64,000 nt of DNA, from positions 62,001 through 126,000 of the forward strand of contig NZ_CP100405.1 of the NCBI RefSeq assembly GCF_024218775.1, in the 5' to 3' direction. This document shows, in pieces, positions 19,251 to 29,713 of the stretch. The notes beneath the pieces are model-generated. The model saw only the letters and a program-made list of their open reading frames with translations, ran no database searches and was not told where the DNA came from. This DNA is from Haloarcula marina (GTDB taxonomy: Archaea; Halobacteriota; Halobacteria; Halobacteriales; Haloarculaceae). Numbering within the stretch: the first letter of the stretch is position 1; each line of letters starts with the position of its first letter. Made by a program: the position numbers and the translations under genes.

Positions 19251-20864
19251 TTACTCGTAGGGGTTGTAGATCTGCGGGACACCGTCGCCCGTAATCCACT
19301 TCTGAACCGAGTCCGGTGCGTCGTCGAGGGACGGCCCGCTGGTTTTCTCTTCGACAGTGAAGTCGAAGTAGTCTGCGTCGTTGATCTGCGAGCGTGCGTT
19401 GTTAGCCATCCCCCGCAGCGCAGACTTCGGATCCTGATCTGCACCGATCATCCCGGAGATCGCAGTCGAGTAGCCGGAACTGGCCCCCTCGAAGGAACCG
19501 AGGAACGGTGCGGCTTGCTTCGCACTACTGACACCGTACCGAACAGCGTTGGGGGCTTGTTCGAGACGGGTCTCGAGCCACGAATCCGGGACCTCTGTCG
19601 GATTATCGGTGAATAGCTCCATCTCTTCCTGTCCGGTTCGAACCGGGAGGAAGTTCGGTGCGGAGACCGGGAAGTACGCGTTCAGCTGTTCCGGCTGCGT
19701 CATGTAGTCGATGAAGTCGTCGCCCACCTCGTTGCCTGGGTCGTGGTTCGTGACGTTCGAGTTGAACGCCGCCAGGCAGCTCCCGCCCATGAAGGAGTGG
19801 CTCTCGCCATTGGGGCCGGCAGGCATCGGTGCCAGTTCGGTCGCTTCAGCGAGTTCCGAGTTCTCCTCGTTAACCCCTTCTTGGGGGTCAATGAGACTGC
19901 GTGCAAGGTCAGATGGCTGGTAATTGATCGCGCAGCGACCGGATCGGAATATCTCCTCGCTCGCCGTGTTGTCGAGGCCGCCCCATCCGCCGGGTGCGAT
20001 GTCCCACTGCTCCCGGAGGCTCAACGTCCACAGGTGGGCAAACAGGGAGGCAGCGCCGTCGATATCGACGTTCCACGTCCCGTCGTCATTCACGCTATAG
20101 TAGCCACCGTCTGATTGGGCGGTGAATGCGGTTACGTTCTGCCCCGTTGTGAAGTCCTGTGCACCAGGAGTCGTGAATCCAGATGCATCCGTGTTCTCAG
20201 TGACGGCTTGTCCAGCCTCGATCAGTTCTTCCCACGTTTCTGGGATGCTCGACACACCGGCATCGTCCAAGAGGTTCATGTTCACGTGATTCGTTCGAAG
20301 TTCCATGAACCACGGGATGCCCCAGAACTCATCATCGAACTTACCCCAGTTTCCGACGGTTTCGTACCAGTCGTCGTACTCGTTGAACACTTCGGTGTTC
20401 GGGCGCGCCGCTCCTCGGTTCCCGAAGTCGACCGCGTGCTCACAGGCCATCTCAGAGACGTTCGGCATCGACCGTCCCTCAAGTGATGCGCTCCACTCCT
20501 GAAACACTTGGTCCCACACGACGACTTCAGTTGAGACGTTTACGTTCGCGTCGGCCGCGTCCTCGAACCCCTTTGCGGCACTCCTGATGGCCTCTGTTTC
20601 GGCGGGGATGTACCCGCGCATCGTCCACCAGAGGAAATCCTGTTCGGACGTTCCGTCCGAGCCGCCGTCGCTCCCATCACTGCTGCCACCGTCGCCACCG
20701 TCGCCCGAACAACCTGCGAGGCCGCCGGCGGCTGCGAGCCCACCGACAGCTGCTGCGGTCTGCATGAAGTTTCGACGCGAGTACTCGTCGTCTTTGTCTG
20801 TTCGTTCATTTGTTCCTGCTGCAGCTTCATCAGGAACTGATTCACTATTTTCTTTCGCCGACAT
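19251..20864 (-). CDS. ABC transporter sugar-binding lipoprotein
   Basis: A 537-residue extracellular solute-binding protein of family 1. The N-terminus has a Tat signal, SRRNFMQTAAAVGGLAA, ending in the lipobox LAGC, followed by a Gly/Asp/Ser-rich linker (GDGGDGGSSDGSDGG) that places the domain outside the cell wall. The mature part contains GSCLAAFNSNVTN and FPVSAPNFLPVR, as in haloarchaeal sugar-binding proteins. The ATG at 20864 gives the standard 33-residue lead before the twin arginines. It is first in the four-gene transporter operon and sets its specificity, which cannot be read here. Confidence 0.9.
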   Translation of the reverse strand: MSAKENSESVPDEAAAGTNERTDKDDEYSRRNFMQTAAAVGGLAAAGGLAGCSGDGGDGGSSDGSDGGSDGTSEQDFLWWTMRGYIPAETEAIRSAAKGFEDAADANVNVSTEVVVWDQVFQEWSASLEGRSMPNVSEMACEHAVDFGNRGAARPNTEVFNEYDDWYETVGNWGKFDDEFWGIPWFMELRTNHVNMNLLDDAGVSSIPETWEELIEAGQAVTENTDASGFTTPGAQDFTTGQNVTAFTAQSDGGYYSVNDDGTWNVDIDGAASLFAHLWTLSLREQWDIAPGGWGGLDNTASEEIFRSGRCAINYQPSDLARSLIDPQEGVNEENSELAEATELAPMPAGPNGESHSFMGGSCLAAFNSNVTNHDPGNEVGDDFIDYMTQPEQLNAYFPVSAPNFLPVRTGQEEMELFTDNPTEVPDSWLETRLEQAPNAVRYGVSSAKQAAPFLGSFEGASSGYSTAISGMIGADQDPKSALRGMANNARSQINDADYFDFTVEEKTSGPSLDDAPDSVQKWITGDGVPQIYNPYE

Positions 20865-21023
20865 AGTTTCTCTGTTGTAGACAGTCGTTATATATCTATC
20901 GGGAATTATTGGCATAATCATCATACTACTCTGGCAATTCAATCTTTGATTAACCGAGTGGTGGGTTTCGTCGTTGTTCTGACTGTCTTTATCAATCTAG
21001 GGATTCGTTCTCTCGCTCACCTT

Positions 21024-21809
21024 TCATCCTCCTTTTCTCGCCACAGCACTCTGCTCTATCGTCTGATTCCACCGGTTATCGACCCAAGCGGGTCTCGACA
21101 CTATCGTTGACCCCATTGCTGTGTACCGGTAGTGATAGGCGATCGTAGTCGGTTCGCCATCGCTTGCTGCCGTGGTGTACTCCACATCAAGCGTTCGGAT
21201 CAGGCCACTCGGGGTGACGATGGCTCGGACACTGTAGTTCCTGAAATTCTCGATGTTGGGGTGGACATCATAGGTGCCTGCAATCTCGTAGTTCACTTGC
21301 GTATCGACTCGTATTTTGGAAACCGTGACATGCCCCACCTGTAGGAATGGCTTCATCAATCGAGTTGTCGGCGTTGACGGGGCTCCTGTCACATTCCCCC
21401 TGTTGTAGGAGAGGCTCCCACTCCGATTTGTTCGGATGTACAGGTGTGTCCCGTCAGCAAACGCAGTTACGGACCACGTTGAATCGCTCGCATTGTCTCT
21501 CCAGTAGTATCGCGTCGGCGATTCTATCCGGACGAGTCGTTGACCGCGATTTCCATCCGAGGTCACTCGCACGCGCATTTGGTGTGACCGATTGTGCAAT
21601 TGTTGCTGGTGGGCGTTGACCAGTGCATTGGTGTCGACGATACGGTTCTCGATAATTCCGGGCGGGAGTCTGTCTCCGGCTGGGTCGCCTCTTGATTCGC
21701 TGGGTACCGGAGCGGGGGTGACTGTGTCTGTCGACTCAGGACCAGTGACAAAGCCGCTACAGCCACTGAGTAACAGTGTCGCCACGACAGCACAGACCCG
21801 CCAATTCAT
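21024..21809 (-). CDS. Haloarchaeal lipoprotein of unknown function
   Basis: A 261-residue protein beginning MNWRVCAVVATLLLSGCSGF, a short lipoprotein signal with the lipobox LSGC, then a Thr/Pro/Ser linker. The body repeats short strands such as THLYIRTNRSGSLSYNR and YEIAGTYDVHP, consistent with a LolA-like or similar beta fold seen in several haloarchaeal lipoproteins with conserved YYW/YW motifs. The start at 21809 is required for the signal; a longer frame runs 50 codons upstream without meaning. It follows the ABC binding-protein gene by direction but lies upstream of it, about 160 bases apart. Confidence 0.65.
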   Translation of the reverse strand: MNWRVCAVVATLLLSGCSGFVTGPESTDTVTPAPVPSESRGDPAGDRLPPGIIENRIVDTNALVNAHQQQLHNRSHQMRVRVTSDGNRGQRLVRIESPTRYYWRDNASDSTWSVTAFADGTHLYIRTNRSGSLSYNRGNVTGAPSTPTTRLMKPFLQVGHVTVSKIRVDTQVNYEIAGTYDVHPNIENFRNYSVRAIVTPSGLIRTLDVEYTTAASDGEPTTIAYHYRYTAMGSTIVSRPAWVDNRWNQTIEQSAVARKGG

Positions 21810-22526
21810 ACACAGTCTATGGGATCCATGGTGAAACCATTGTTGACACGTGGGTTGATCGAACGTATTCAAGAATTCAGCAATAGTGAAAAGCTCTTCA
21901 AAATTGTGGTCTTGTATTTCTGTAGCGTATGCACAATAGAGAAGGGACCGTATCATCACATCACCTAGATGTATGGCAAAGATTGATAGTATTGGCCACC
22001 AAGTATTTCTTCATTGTCACGATATCGTGCAATCGTTCATTATTTTGCTCTTTCGTTCTTGCCTCACGAGATTGTCTCACGCCTACTGAAATCCAGCATT
22101 ACTGAATGGCATTTCATATGGATTTGTTAACAGTGGACCAGGGTTAATCTCCACCTCTTCCAGCCCCATAGAACTAACATGTGTACATCTGTTACCTCCA
22201 ATCCATATTTTAGCAATTAACACATTCGTGTCATTGTCCTGCCACCCTCAATAGGCAGTTCTGTCGAGTCAACTGGCGGGGTCGATAGTTCGGCGAATCA
22301 TCGAGAACTGGGTACTGACCAGACCTCTGCGCTCAATACCGACTGATATTAACGATTCGTGTTCGCATGTTATCTGGTAATTCCCACTGGTGCCACGCTC
22401 CTCTAAACATTCAGCATTATTGAATTGGTGAATTTCCGTTTTAGTATATTCGAAATTTTCGAACAGGTGATTACAGATCCACGAAACCGGTAGAGTTGTA
22501 TCCTATACGCGTTATTTGATGACTGC
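21810..22526. other. 0.7-kb AT-rich intergenic stretch
   Basis: No gene was recognised. The sequence has a GC content well below that of the flanking genes and short frames only. It leads into the broken aldehyde dehydrogenase copy and may hold remains of a gene lost with it. Confidence 0.45.
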
Positions 22527-23575
22527 GAAGAAAACTATATCGGCGGAGAGTGGGTTCGATTCTGAGAGCGGGAGACGACCGAAAGCCGGAATCCGGCAGG
22601 TGCGTTTGAAGTTGTCGGGAATGTTCCGAAATTAACTCCCGAGGATGCCGGACGCGCGAATGCGCAGACGGCGCAGCAGTCAAGTGGGCGAACACTCCGG
22701 GTCCCGAACGCGGTTCAATCCTCCGTGAAACCGGGTCATTCTAGAAGAACGAAAAGCGGAACTGACTGAAACGCTCATCCTTGAAGAAGGGAAAACACAG
22801 TCGGAGGCCGGTGGGGAAGTTCAACGGGCCATCGACATTTTCTATTATTATGCCGGAAAAGCGGCCGAAATCGGTGGCGAGAACAGCAGAGCTGCGGGCG
22901 CGATACGTCGCTGTACGTGCGTCAAGAACCCCTTAACGTCGTCGCGGCGATAACACCGTGGAACTACCCCTCGCCATCCCGGCTTGGAAAGTTGCACCGG
23001 CACTCCCAGCAGGCAATACAGTCGTTCTCAAGCCGGCGACGACGGCCAGCATCATCGGTGCCGCGTTCATAGAAGCACTCGACGACGCCGCCATCCCTGC
23101 TGGCGTCAGCAATTTCGTCACCGGACCAGGCAGTGTTATCGGCACCGCACTCTCGACCGACGAGCCCGTCGACGCAGTCTCCTTTACCGGGAGTGAGGTC
23201 GTCGGCGACATCGTGTATCAGGACGCGGCAGCGGATCAGAAACGCGTGCAATTGGAGATGGGGGGCAAGAACCCGACCGTGCTGCCCGACAGTGCAGACC
23301 TCGACGATGCCGTGAAAATCGTCGATACCGGCGCCTTCGATGTAACCGGGCGGGCCTGTACTGCGTGCTCCCGGGCTATCGTCCAGGAATCAGTCTGCGA
23401 AGAGTTCGTCGACGAGATCGAAGCTGGTGTCGCCAAAGTCAACGAGAAAACGACTGGACTCGAGTTGCACGTGCCCTTCGGCGGCATGAAAGCATCCTCC
23501 AGCGAGACCTACCGCGAGCAGGGTGACGCCGGCCTCGACTTCTACACCATCACCAAGACCGTCTACCTGAACTAC
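22527..23575 (+). pseudogene. Broken aldehyde dehydrogenase copy (paralogue of 425-1870)
   Basis: Conceptual translation starts at NYIGGEWV, hits a stop four codons later, and continues through several frameshifts to EEGKTQSEAGGEVQRAIDIFYYY, then PWNYPLAIPAWKVAPALP-like sequence after another frameshift. The open part keeps LEMGGKNPTV and CTACSRA but jumps from EEFV directly to DEIEAGVAKVNEKT, deleting about 125 residues compared with the intact copy. The break sits at a TTCGTCG shared by both ends of the deleted part. From there the DNA is nearly identical to the intact gene up to its last codon, where the stop is replaced by TAC. It cannot make an active enzyme. Confidence 0.88.
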
Positions 23576-23641
23576 TACGCGCGTCAGTGTCCTTTACCGG
23601 CCGATAGCGCACCCATGACCGTTTCGGGGGCAGCGATAGAC

Positions 23642-23648
23642 TTTTTAA
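23642..23648 (+). promoter_or_regulatory. TATA box of the GH3 gene
   Basis: TTTTTAA lies 23-29 bases before the ATG at 23671, so the transcript is probably leaderless. It falls inside sequence just beyond the aldehyde dehydrogenase pseudogene. Confidence 0.55.
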
Positions 23649-23670
23649 GGCTACCCACATCACACGTGAT

Positions 23671-26034
23671 ATGATAGCAGAAGATGCTCCTGAGTACCGA
23701 GATGCCTCGTTGCCAGTCGACCGTAGGGTCGACGATCTGATTGACCGGATGACGGTCGAGGAACTGGTCGCCCAGTTACTCTCCGTGCCAGCGTATCAAC
23801 TTGTCATCGAGGGAGACGACGAAGATGTGGGCCAGTTGCTTACCGAAGACGGCGAGTTCGATCGAGAGGCTGCGACAGATATCCTCGAGCATGGTATCGG
23901 CCACCTCACACGACTCGCCGGCGGTGGCGGCCTCGAACCGGAACGTGCTGCCGAGATAACCGATGAGGTCCAGAACCTGCTCGTCGAAGAGACTCGATTA
24001 GGCATTCCAGCCGTCCCCCACGAAGAGTGTCTCAGTGGGTACATGGGTCCCGACGGAACGACGTTCCCGCAAGGAATCGGTCTAGCGAGTACGTGGGATC
24101 CTGACCTCGTCGAAGGGATGACCACGCGGATTCGCGACCAGCTTTTGTCTATCGGTTCAGTCCACGCCCTCTCCCCAGTTCTCGATATCGCACGGGACCT
24201 CCGGTGGGGTCGCACCGAGGAGACGTTCGGCGAGGATCCGTACCTCGTCGCACAGATGGCCAGTGCCTACGTCCGCGGGTTACAGGGTTCGGACCCAACT
24301 GAAGGTATCTCTGCGACGCTCAAACACTTCGTCGGCCACGGACTTGGTGAAGGTGGGAAGAACCGCTCCTCGGTCCAGATCGGCGAACGAGAACTCCGCG
24401 AGGTCCACCTGTTCCCGTTCGAGGCCGCCATCCACGAGGCGAACGCCGAGTCCGTGATGAACGCGTATCACGACATCGACGGCGTCCCCTGTGCGGCCGA
24501 CGAGTCCTTACTCACCGACGTGCTCCGCGGGGAGTGGGACTTCGAGGGAACCGTGGTTTCGGATTACTTCAGCGTCCGGTTCCTCCACGAGGAACACGGA
24601 GTCGCTCGCGATCGGTACGAAGCCGCGATTCAGGCGGTCGAAGCAGGACTCGACGTAGAACTCCCACAGATAGAAGCGTACGACCACCTTGTCGAAGCAG
24701 TTGAGTCCGGGGACATCGCCCGCGAGACCGTCGAGACGTCGGCTCGGCGAGTCCTCCGCCAGAAATTCGAGAAAGGATTGTTCGAGGAGTATGGCTCGGA
24801 CCCCGAAGACGCGGCTGAGGCGTTCGGACCTGACGCCCACCGAGAGTACGCTCGCGACCTTGCCCGCGAATCCATAACGCTCCTGAAAAACGAGGATGAG
24901 TTGCTCCCGCTCGACGACGACACGTCGGTGGCCGTCGTCGGCCCGAAGGCTGACACGCCGGAGGGACAACTGGGCGACTACGCCTACGCCGCTCACTACC
25001 CTGAGAAAGAGTCGAACCGTCACGTGGTGACGCCGCTCGAAGCCTTCCAGAGCCGTCTCGGTGAAGAACAGGTGACGTATGCTGCTGGTTGTACCACTAC
25101 GGGCCCCGAGACAGACGGCTTCGAGTCGGCGGTCGATGCCACCGCTACGAGCGATGTTGCGGTCGCATTCGTCGGTTCGCGCTCGGCCATCGCACTCAGC
25201 GACGCGGAAGGGGAGGACCGACGCGACCGCCCCGACGTGCCGACGAGCGGCGAGGGTGCGGACGTGACCGACCTCGAACTGCCGGGGGTCCAGCAGGAAC
25301 TGGTCGAACGACTCCACGAGACCGACACGCCCCTCGTCGTCGTCCAGGTCAGTGGCAAACCCCACAGCATCGAGTGGATCGACCAGCACGTCCCCGCAGT
25401 GGTCCACGCGTGGCTTCCCGGCGAAGAGGGTGGCCACGGCATCGCAGACGTGCTGTTCGGCGATCACAGTCCGAGTGGACGCCTCCCCGTCTCGGTGGCA
25501 AAGAACGTCGGACAGCTTCCGGTCTACTACGGTCGCAAGCCCAACAGTCGAAACGAGCGCCACGTCTACGCCGACAGTGACCCCCTCTACCCGTTCGGAT
25601 ACGGCCTGAGTTACACTGAATTCGAGTACGGCGACCTGTCACTGTCTGACGACGAAGTTCATCCAGCGGGAACCGTCACTGCGAGTGTGACCGTCGAGAA
25701 TACGGGCTCGGTCGCCGGACACGAGGTCGTCCAGTGTTACGCCCACCAAGCCTGGCCGAGTCAGGCCCGCCCCGTGCAGGAACTCGTCGGGTTTGAGCGA
25801 GTTCACCTCGACCCGGGAGAGTCGGCGACAGTTTATTTCGAAATCGCAACTGCACAGCTAGCCTTCCACGACAGGGATATGGATCTCGTCGTTGAACCCG
25901 ACGAGTACGAACTTCGCATCGGGCGGTCGGCCGCGACCACCGAGACTGCCGACTCCTTCGAGGTGGTCGGTGACCGCTACGAGGTACCACGGAGTGGCCG
26001 TGTCTACTTCGCGGAGACGCGCGTCGAGAACTGA
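23671..26034 (+). CDS. Glycoside hydrolase family 3 (beta-glucosidase or beta-xylosidase)
   Basis: A 787-residue GH3 enzyme lacking a signal peptide, so cytoplasmic. The N-terminal barrel has ARDLRWGRTEETFGEDPYL, KHFVGHG and the nucleophile Asp298 in TVVSDYFSV. The alpha/beta sandwich follows (VAVVGPKADTPEGQLGDYAY), then a fibronectin-III-like C-terminal domain with PFGYGLSYTEF, NTGSVAGHEVVQCY and VGFERVHLDPGES. Family members release glucose, xylose or arabinose from the non-reducing end of oligosaccharides. Substrate is not settled; the nearby xylose-type dehydrogenase makes beta-xylosidase attractive. Confidence 0.9.
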   Translation: MIAEDAPEYRDASLPVDRRVDDLIDRMTVEELVAQLLSVPAYQLVIEGDDEDVGQLLTEDGEFDREAATDILEHGIGHLTRLAGGGGLEPERAAEITDEVQNLLVEETRLGIPAVPHEECLSGYMGPDGTTFPQGIGLASTWDPDLVEGMTTRIRDQLLSIGSVHALSPVLDIARDLRWGRTEETFGEDPYLVAQMASAYVRGLQGSDPTEGISATLKHFVGHGLGEGGKNRSSVQIGERELREVHLFPFEAAIHEANAESVMNAYHDIDGVPCAADESLLTDVLRGEWDFEGTVVSDYFSVRFLHEEHGVARDRYEAAIQAVEAGLDVELPQIEAYDHLVEAVESGDIARETVETSARRVLRQKFEKGLFEEYGSDPEDAAEAFGPDAHREYARDLARESITLLKNEDELLPLDDDTSVAVVGPKADTPEGQLGDYAYAAHYPEKESNRHVVTPLEAFQSRLGEEQVTYAAGCTTTGPETDGFESAVDATATSDVAVAFVGSRSAIALSDAEGEDRRDRPDVPTSGEGADVTDLELPGVQQELVERLHETDTPLVVVQVSGKPHSIEWIDQHVPAVVHAWLPGEEGGHGIADVLFGDHSPSGRLPVSVAKNVGQLPVYYGRKPNSRNERHVYADSDPLYPFGYGLSYTEFEYGDLSLSDDEVHPAGTVTASVTVENTGSVAGHEVVQCYAHQAWPSQARPVQELVGFERVHLDPGESATVYFEIATAQLAFHDRDMDLVVEPDEYELRIGRSAATTETADSFEVVGDRYEVPRSGRVYFAETRVEN

Positions 26035-26100
26035 GACCACCCGACACTGGCGGGGCTCCACATTCGACCGATTCTGATACCGGTTTGCGTGAACACATAG

Positions 26101-26107
26101 ATTAATA
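26101..26107 (+). promoter_or_regulatory. TATA box of the malic enzyme gene
   Basis: ATTAATA lies 24-30 bases upstream of the ATG at 26131, indicating a separate leaderless promoter. Confidence 0.45.
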
Positions 26108-26130
26108 CCGCGTGTTGGCTGACACATCGT

Positions 26131-28383
26131 ATGGGACTCCACGACGATTCACTCGACTACCACGAGTCCGACCCACCTGGAAAGATTGAAATCGCGACCA
26201 CCAAATCGACGAGTACCCAGCGCGACCTGTCGCTCGCATACTCGCCGGGGGTCGCTGCGCCATGCGGGGAAATCGCTGAGACGCCGGAAGACGCCTATCG
26301 CTACACGGCGAAAGGGAATCTCGTCGCGGTTGTCTCTGACGGCTCCGCGGTGCTCGGACTTGGTGATATCGGTCCAGTTGCCTCGAAGCCAGTGATGGAG
26401 GGCAAGGGTGTCTTGTTCAAACGGTTTGCAGATATCGACGTGTTCGACATCGAACTCGATGCGTCTTCGACCGAAGCGTTCGTCGGTCACGTAGCGGCGA
26501 TGGAACCGACCTTCGGTGGCGTCAACCTCGAGGACATCGCTGCACCTGATTGCTTCACTATCGAAGAGCGGCTTCGAGAACAGATGGACGTACCGGTCTT
26601 CCACGACGACCAGCACGGAACAGCGATTATCTCCGGTGCGGCCCTCATCAACGCTGCACAGATTGCCGGCAAAGACCTCGGCGACCTAAACGTGACATTC
26701 GCCGGTGCCGGTGCGGCCGCGACGGCAACCGCTCGATTCTTCGTCTCGCTCGGGGTCTCAACCGAGAACATCACGATGTGTGATATCGACGGTATCCTTA
26801 CTTCCGACCGCGCAGCACAGGGCGAACTCCATCAGTACAACCGCGAGTTTGCACGAGACCGTACTCCAGGGGACCTTGCTGACGCGATGGACAGTTCTGA
26901 CGTCTTCGTGGGCCTCTCAGCTGGCGGAATCGTCGATGAGGCGATGGTCCGATCGATGGCAGAGAACCCGATTATCTTCGCGATGGCCAATCCCGACCCC
27001 GAAATCGACTACCACGCCGCGAAGAACGCGCGTGAAGACACCGTCATCATGGCGACTGGGCGTTCTGATTATCCGAACCAAGTCAACAACGTCCTCGGGT
27101 TTCCGTTTATTTTCCGCGGTGCGCTCGATGTGCGTGCGACCGAGATAAACGAGGCGATGAAGGTGGCTGCAGCCGAACGGCTGGCGGAACTCGCACGCGA
27201 AGACGTGCCCGACGCCGTCGTGAAAGCCTACGGTGAGCAGCCCCTTCAATTCGGCCCCGAGTACATCATTCCCAAGCCGCTAGACCCGCGGATTCTGTTC
27301 GAACTCGCTCCGGCGGTAGCCAACGCTGCCGTCGAGAGCGGGGCCGCGCGTCGAGAACTCGACCTCAGTCAGTACGTCGAGCACCTAGAGGCACGCCTGG
27401 GGAAGTCTCGTGAGATGATGCGAGTCGTGTTCAACAAGGCACAGCGCGATCCGAAGCGGGTCGTCTTCGCTGAGGGCACCGACGTGAAGATCATCCGTGC
27501 CGCCTACCAACTAATCGATCAGGAAATCGCGGATCCGGTCTTGATCGGAGACCGTGAGCAGATCACTCAAACAATATCGGAGTTGGGGCTGTCCTTCTCG
27601 CCGGACATCCTCGACCCGGCTGAGATGGAACTCGACACATATGCCGAGACGCTCTACGAGCGGCGTAAGCGAAACGGCATCACGCGGCGGGATGCGGCTG
27701 AGCGTATCACAGATGGAAACTACCTCGGCAGCGTCCTCGTCGAGCGGGGCGAAGCCGACGCGATGTTGACCGGATTGACACACCAGTACCCTGCCGCGTT
27801 GCGTCCCCCACTCCAGATCATCGGAACCGACGACGATGCCGACTACGCGGCCGGCGTCTATATGCTCACGTTCAAAAACCGGGTCGTATTTTGTGCCGAC
27901 ACCACAGTCAACCAAGACCCAAGCGCCGAGGTGCTCGCCGAAGTAACCCGCCACACCGCTGCGCTGGCCCGCCGATTCAATGTCGAGCCGCGTGCCGCGT
28001 TGTTGTCGTACTCCGACTTCGGGAGCGTCAGGACGGCTGGGGCCGCGAAACCCCGACGTGCCGCAGAACGTCTCCGGGAGAACCCGACGGTCGACTTCCC
28101 GGTCGACGGGGAAATGCAAGCGGATACCGCCGTAGTCGAAGAGATGTTGACTGGTACGTACGAGTTTTCCGACCTCGACGAGCCGGCGAACGTGCTCGTG
28201 TTCCCTAACCTCGAAGCTGGGAATATCGCCTACAAACTCCTCCAACGTCTCGGCGGTGCGGAAGCTATCGGTCCGATGCTCGTCGGTATGGACAAGCCAG
28301 TCCACGTGCTCCAACGCGGGGACGAAGTCAAAGATATCGTCAACATGGCGAGTGTCGCCGTCGTGGACGCACAGGAGAAGTGA
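26131..28383 (+). CDS. maeB: NADP-dependent malic enzyme fused to phosphate acetyltransferase-like domain
   Basis: A 750-residue fusion. The first 420 residues are a malic enzyme, seen in [46 protein letters not shown] and the Rossmann motif [15 protein letters not shown]. The remaining 330 resemble phosphate acetyltransferase ([56 protein letters not shown]), a domain that is regulatory in MaeB. It decarboxylates malate to pyruvate and yields NADPH. Pentose oxidation to 2-oxoglutarate enters the citric acid cycle, so malic enzyme supplies pyruvate and acetyl-CoA; this explains its place in the sugar island. Confidence 0.93.
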   Translation: MGLHDDSLDYHESDPPGKIEIATTKSTSTQRDLSLAYSPGVAAPCGEIAETPEDAYRYTAKGNLVAVVSDGSAVLGLGDIGPVASKPVMEGKGVLFKRFADIDVFDIELDASSTEAFVGHVAAMEPTFGGVNLEDIAAPDCFTIEERLREQMDVPVFHDDQHGTAIISGAALINAAQIAGKDLGDLNVTFAGAGAAATATARFFVSLGVSTENITMCDIDGILTSDRAAQGELHQYNREFARDRTPGDLADAMDSSDVFVGLSAGGIVDEAMVRSMAENPIIFAMANPDPEIDYHAAKNAREDTVIMATGRSDYPNQVNNVLGFPFIFRGALDVRATEINEAMKVAAAERLAELAREDVPDAVVKAYGEQPLQFGPEYIIPKPLDPRILFELAPAVANAAVESGAARRELDLSQYVEHLEARLGKSREMMRVVFNKAQRDPKRVVFAEGTDVKIIRAAYQLIDQEIADPVLIGDREQITQTISELGLSFSPDILDPAEMELDTYAETLYERRKRNGITRRDAAERITDGNYLGSVLVERGEADAMLTGLTHQYPAALRPPLQIIGTDDDADYAAGVYMLTFKNRVVFCADTTVNQDPSAEVLAEVTRHTAALARRFNVEPRAALLSYSDFGSVRTAGAAKPRRAAERLRENPTVDFPVDGEMQADTAVVEEMLTGTYEFSDLDEPANVLVFPNLEAGNIAYKLLQRLGGAEAIGPMLVGMDKPVHVLQRGDEVKDIVNMASVAVVDAQEK

Positions 28384-28403
28384 GCAAGAGAGATTCTGAG
28401 CGA

Positions 28404-28410
28404 TTTTTAT
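28404..28410 (+). promoter_or_regulatory. TATA box of the xylose dehydrogenase-like gene
   Basis: TTTTTAT lies 24-30 bases before the ATG at 28434, so the ATG, not a TTG further upstream, is the likely start of a leaderless message. Confidence 0.55.
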
Positions 28411-28433
28411 AGTTGGCTCTCGACGGAGGAGGT

Positions 28434-29507
28434 ATGCTGGATTGGATACGATCGTACGAGGACCGTGATTGGCAAATAACGAGCGAGGGGACCGTCCGAT
28501 ACGCGCTCCTCGGGCTCGGGTGGTGGACGCTCGATGTGTCGCTGCCAGCCATAGAGAACTCCGAACTGGGTGAGGCGACCGTTCTCGTTAGCAGTTCGAC
28601 CGAGAAGGCCGAAAAAGCGGCAGCGGAGCACGACGTCGAAAAGGGGATCAGCTACGAAGAGTTCCACGATGGAGCAGCGAGTGAGGCGTACGACGCGCTC
28701 TACGTCGGGACGCCTAACGCGCTCCACCTCGAGTATATCGAAACTGCGGCAACACTCGACAAGCCGGTCATCTGCGAGAAGCCGATGGAATCGACTGTCG
28801 AACGTGCCGAGCAGATGGTCGAGACCTGTGAAACGGCCAACGTGCCACTGATGATTGCGTATCGAATGCACACGGAGCCGGCCGTCCGACGAGCACGGGA
28901 GCTTATCGTCGACGGGTTCCTCGGCGAACCGGTCTCAGTCCACGGCCACAACACCCAGCCGGTTCTCGAAATGATACCGAATCCAGACCAGTGGCGACTC
29001 GACCCAGACATCTCCGGATACGGGACGTCGGTGATGGACCTGGGTATCTACTCGCTGAACACCACCCGATTCTTGCTCCGGCGCGAACCGCTCGCGGTCA
29101 CCAGCCAGATGCACTCGCCACACGAGGCGTTCAGCGACGTGCCGGACGAGCGGTCGTCGTCGCTCCTCTACTTCGAAGACGATATCGTCATGACTTCCAC
29201 GTCGAGTCAGAACGCACAGACTGACACCCACCTCAAAGTCACCGGGACCGAAGGCCAAATCGAACTCCAACCTGCCTTTCACGGCGAATGTACGCTGCAT
29301 CTCAAACGCGGTGACCTTTCGATCACCGTCGACCACACGACGTTCGACGCTCAGCGAGAGATGCGCGAGGAGTTCGACTACTTCGCTGATCGTATCCTCT
29401 CAGACGGCGAAATCTATCCCGACGGGCGACACGGACTACAGGACATGCGGATTATCCGTGCGATCCACGAGGCTGGCGAGTCTGGAGAACGCGTGGACAT
29501 CCAATAG
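28434..29507 (+). CDS. gfo6: Gfo/Idh/MocA dehydrogenase, probable D-xylose 1-dehydrogenase
   Basis: A 357-residue dehydrogenase starting MLDWIRSYEDRDWQ. The order of motifs closely follows haloarchaeal D-xylose 1-dehydrogenases (Gfo6/XDH): VRYALLGLGWWT, ISYEEFHDGAASEAYDALYV, TPNALHL, CEKPMEST, IAYRMHTEPAVRRARELI, DQWRLDP and MDLGIYSLNTTRFLL. That enzyme oxidises D-xylose (and L-arabinose) with NADP to the lactone, the first step of oxidative pentose breakdown. The dehydratase-like and dioxovalerate dehydrogenase-like genes at the start of the window fit later steps. A glucose-fructose oxidoreductase-like role with another sugar remains possible. Confidence 0.78.
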   Translation: MLDWIRSYEDRDWQITSEGTVRYALLGLGWWTLDVSLPAIENSELGEATVLVSSSTEKAEKAAAEHDVEKGISYEEFHDGAASEAYDALYVGTPNALHLEYIETAATLDKPVICEKPMESTVERAEQMVETCETANVPLMIAYRMHTEPAVRRARELIVDGFLGEPVSVHGHNTQPVLEMIPNPDQWRLDPDISGYGTSVMDLGIYSLNTTRFLLRREPLAVTSQMHSPHEAFSDVPDERSSSLLYFEDDIVMTSTSSQNAQTDTHLKVTGTEGQIELQPAFHGECTLHLKRGDLSITVDHTTFDAQREMREEFDYFADRILSDGEIYPDGRHGLQDMRIIRAIHEAGESGERVDIQ

Positions 29508-29683
29508 ACGCGCAGTCGCTGACTGTCGTGGTCAGCCCCGCTTCGATGATATCGTTGCCTCCGTTCGACATATTCATCGATGTCGCTTTGCCGCAGGTGG
29601 ATTGTCGATTTGCTTCTAGGCTTCTGAGCACGAGACTCGTGATTTGATACGTGCTTCAGGCACGTAGGCCCTGGTCGGTACAG

Positions 29684-29689
29684 TTTAAA
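29684..29689 (+). promoter_or_regulatory. TATA box of the MFS transporter gene
   Basis: TTTAAA lies 25-30 bases before the GTG at 29714 and guides that start choice. Confidence 0.45.
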
Positions 29690-29713
29690 CCGAGACCGAC
29701 GGACACAGTACTA

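Noticed and set aside
22600-22740. tRNA-like GGTTCAATCC near the aldehyde dehydrogenase remnant
   Set aside because: No cloverleaf stems could be drawn around it; the match is a chance stretch inside the pseudogene.
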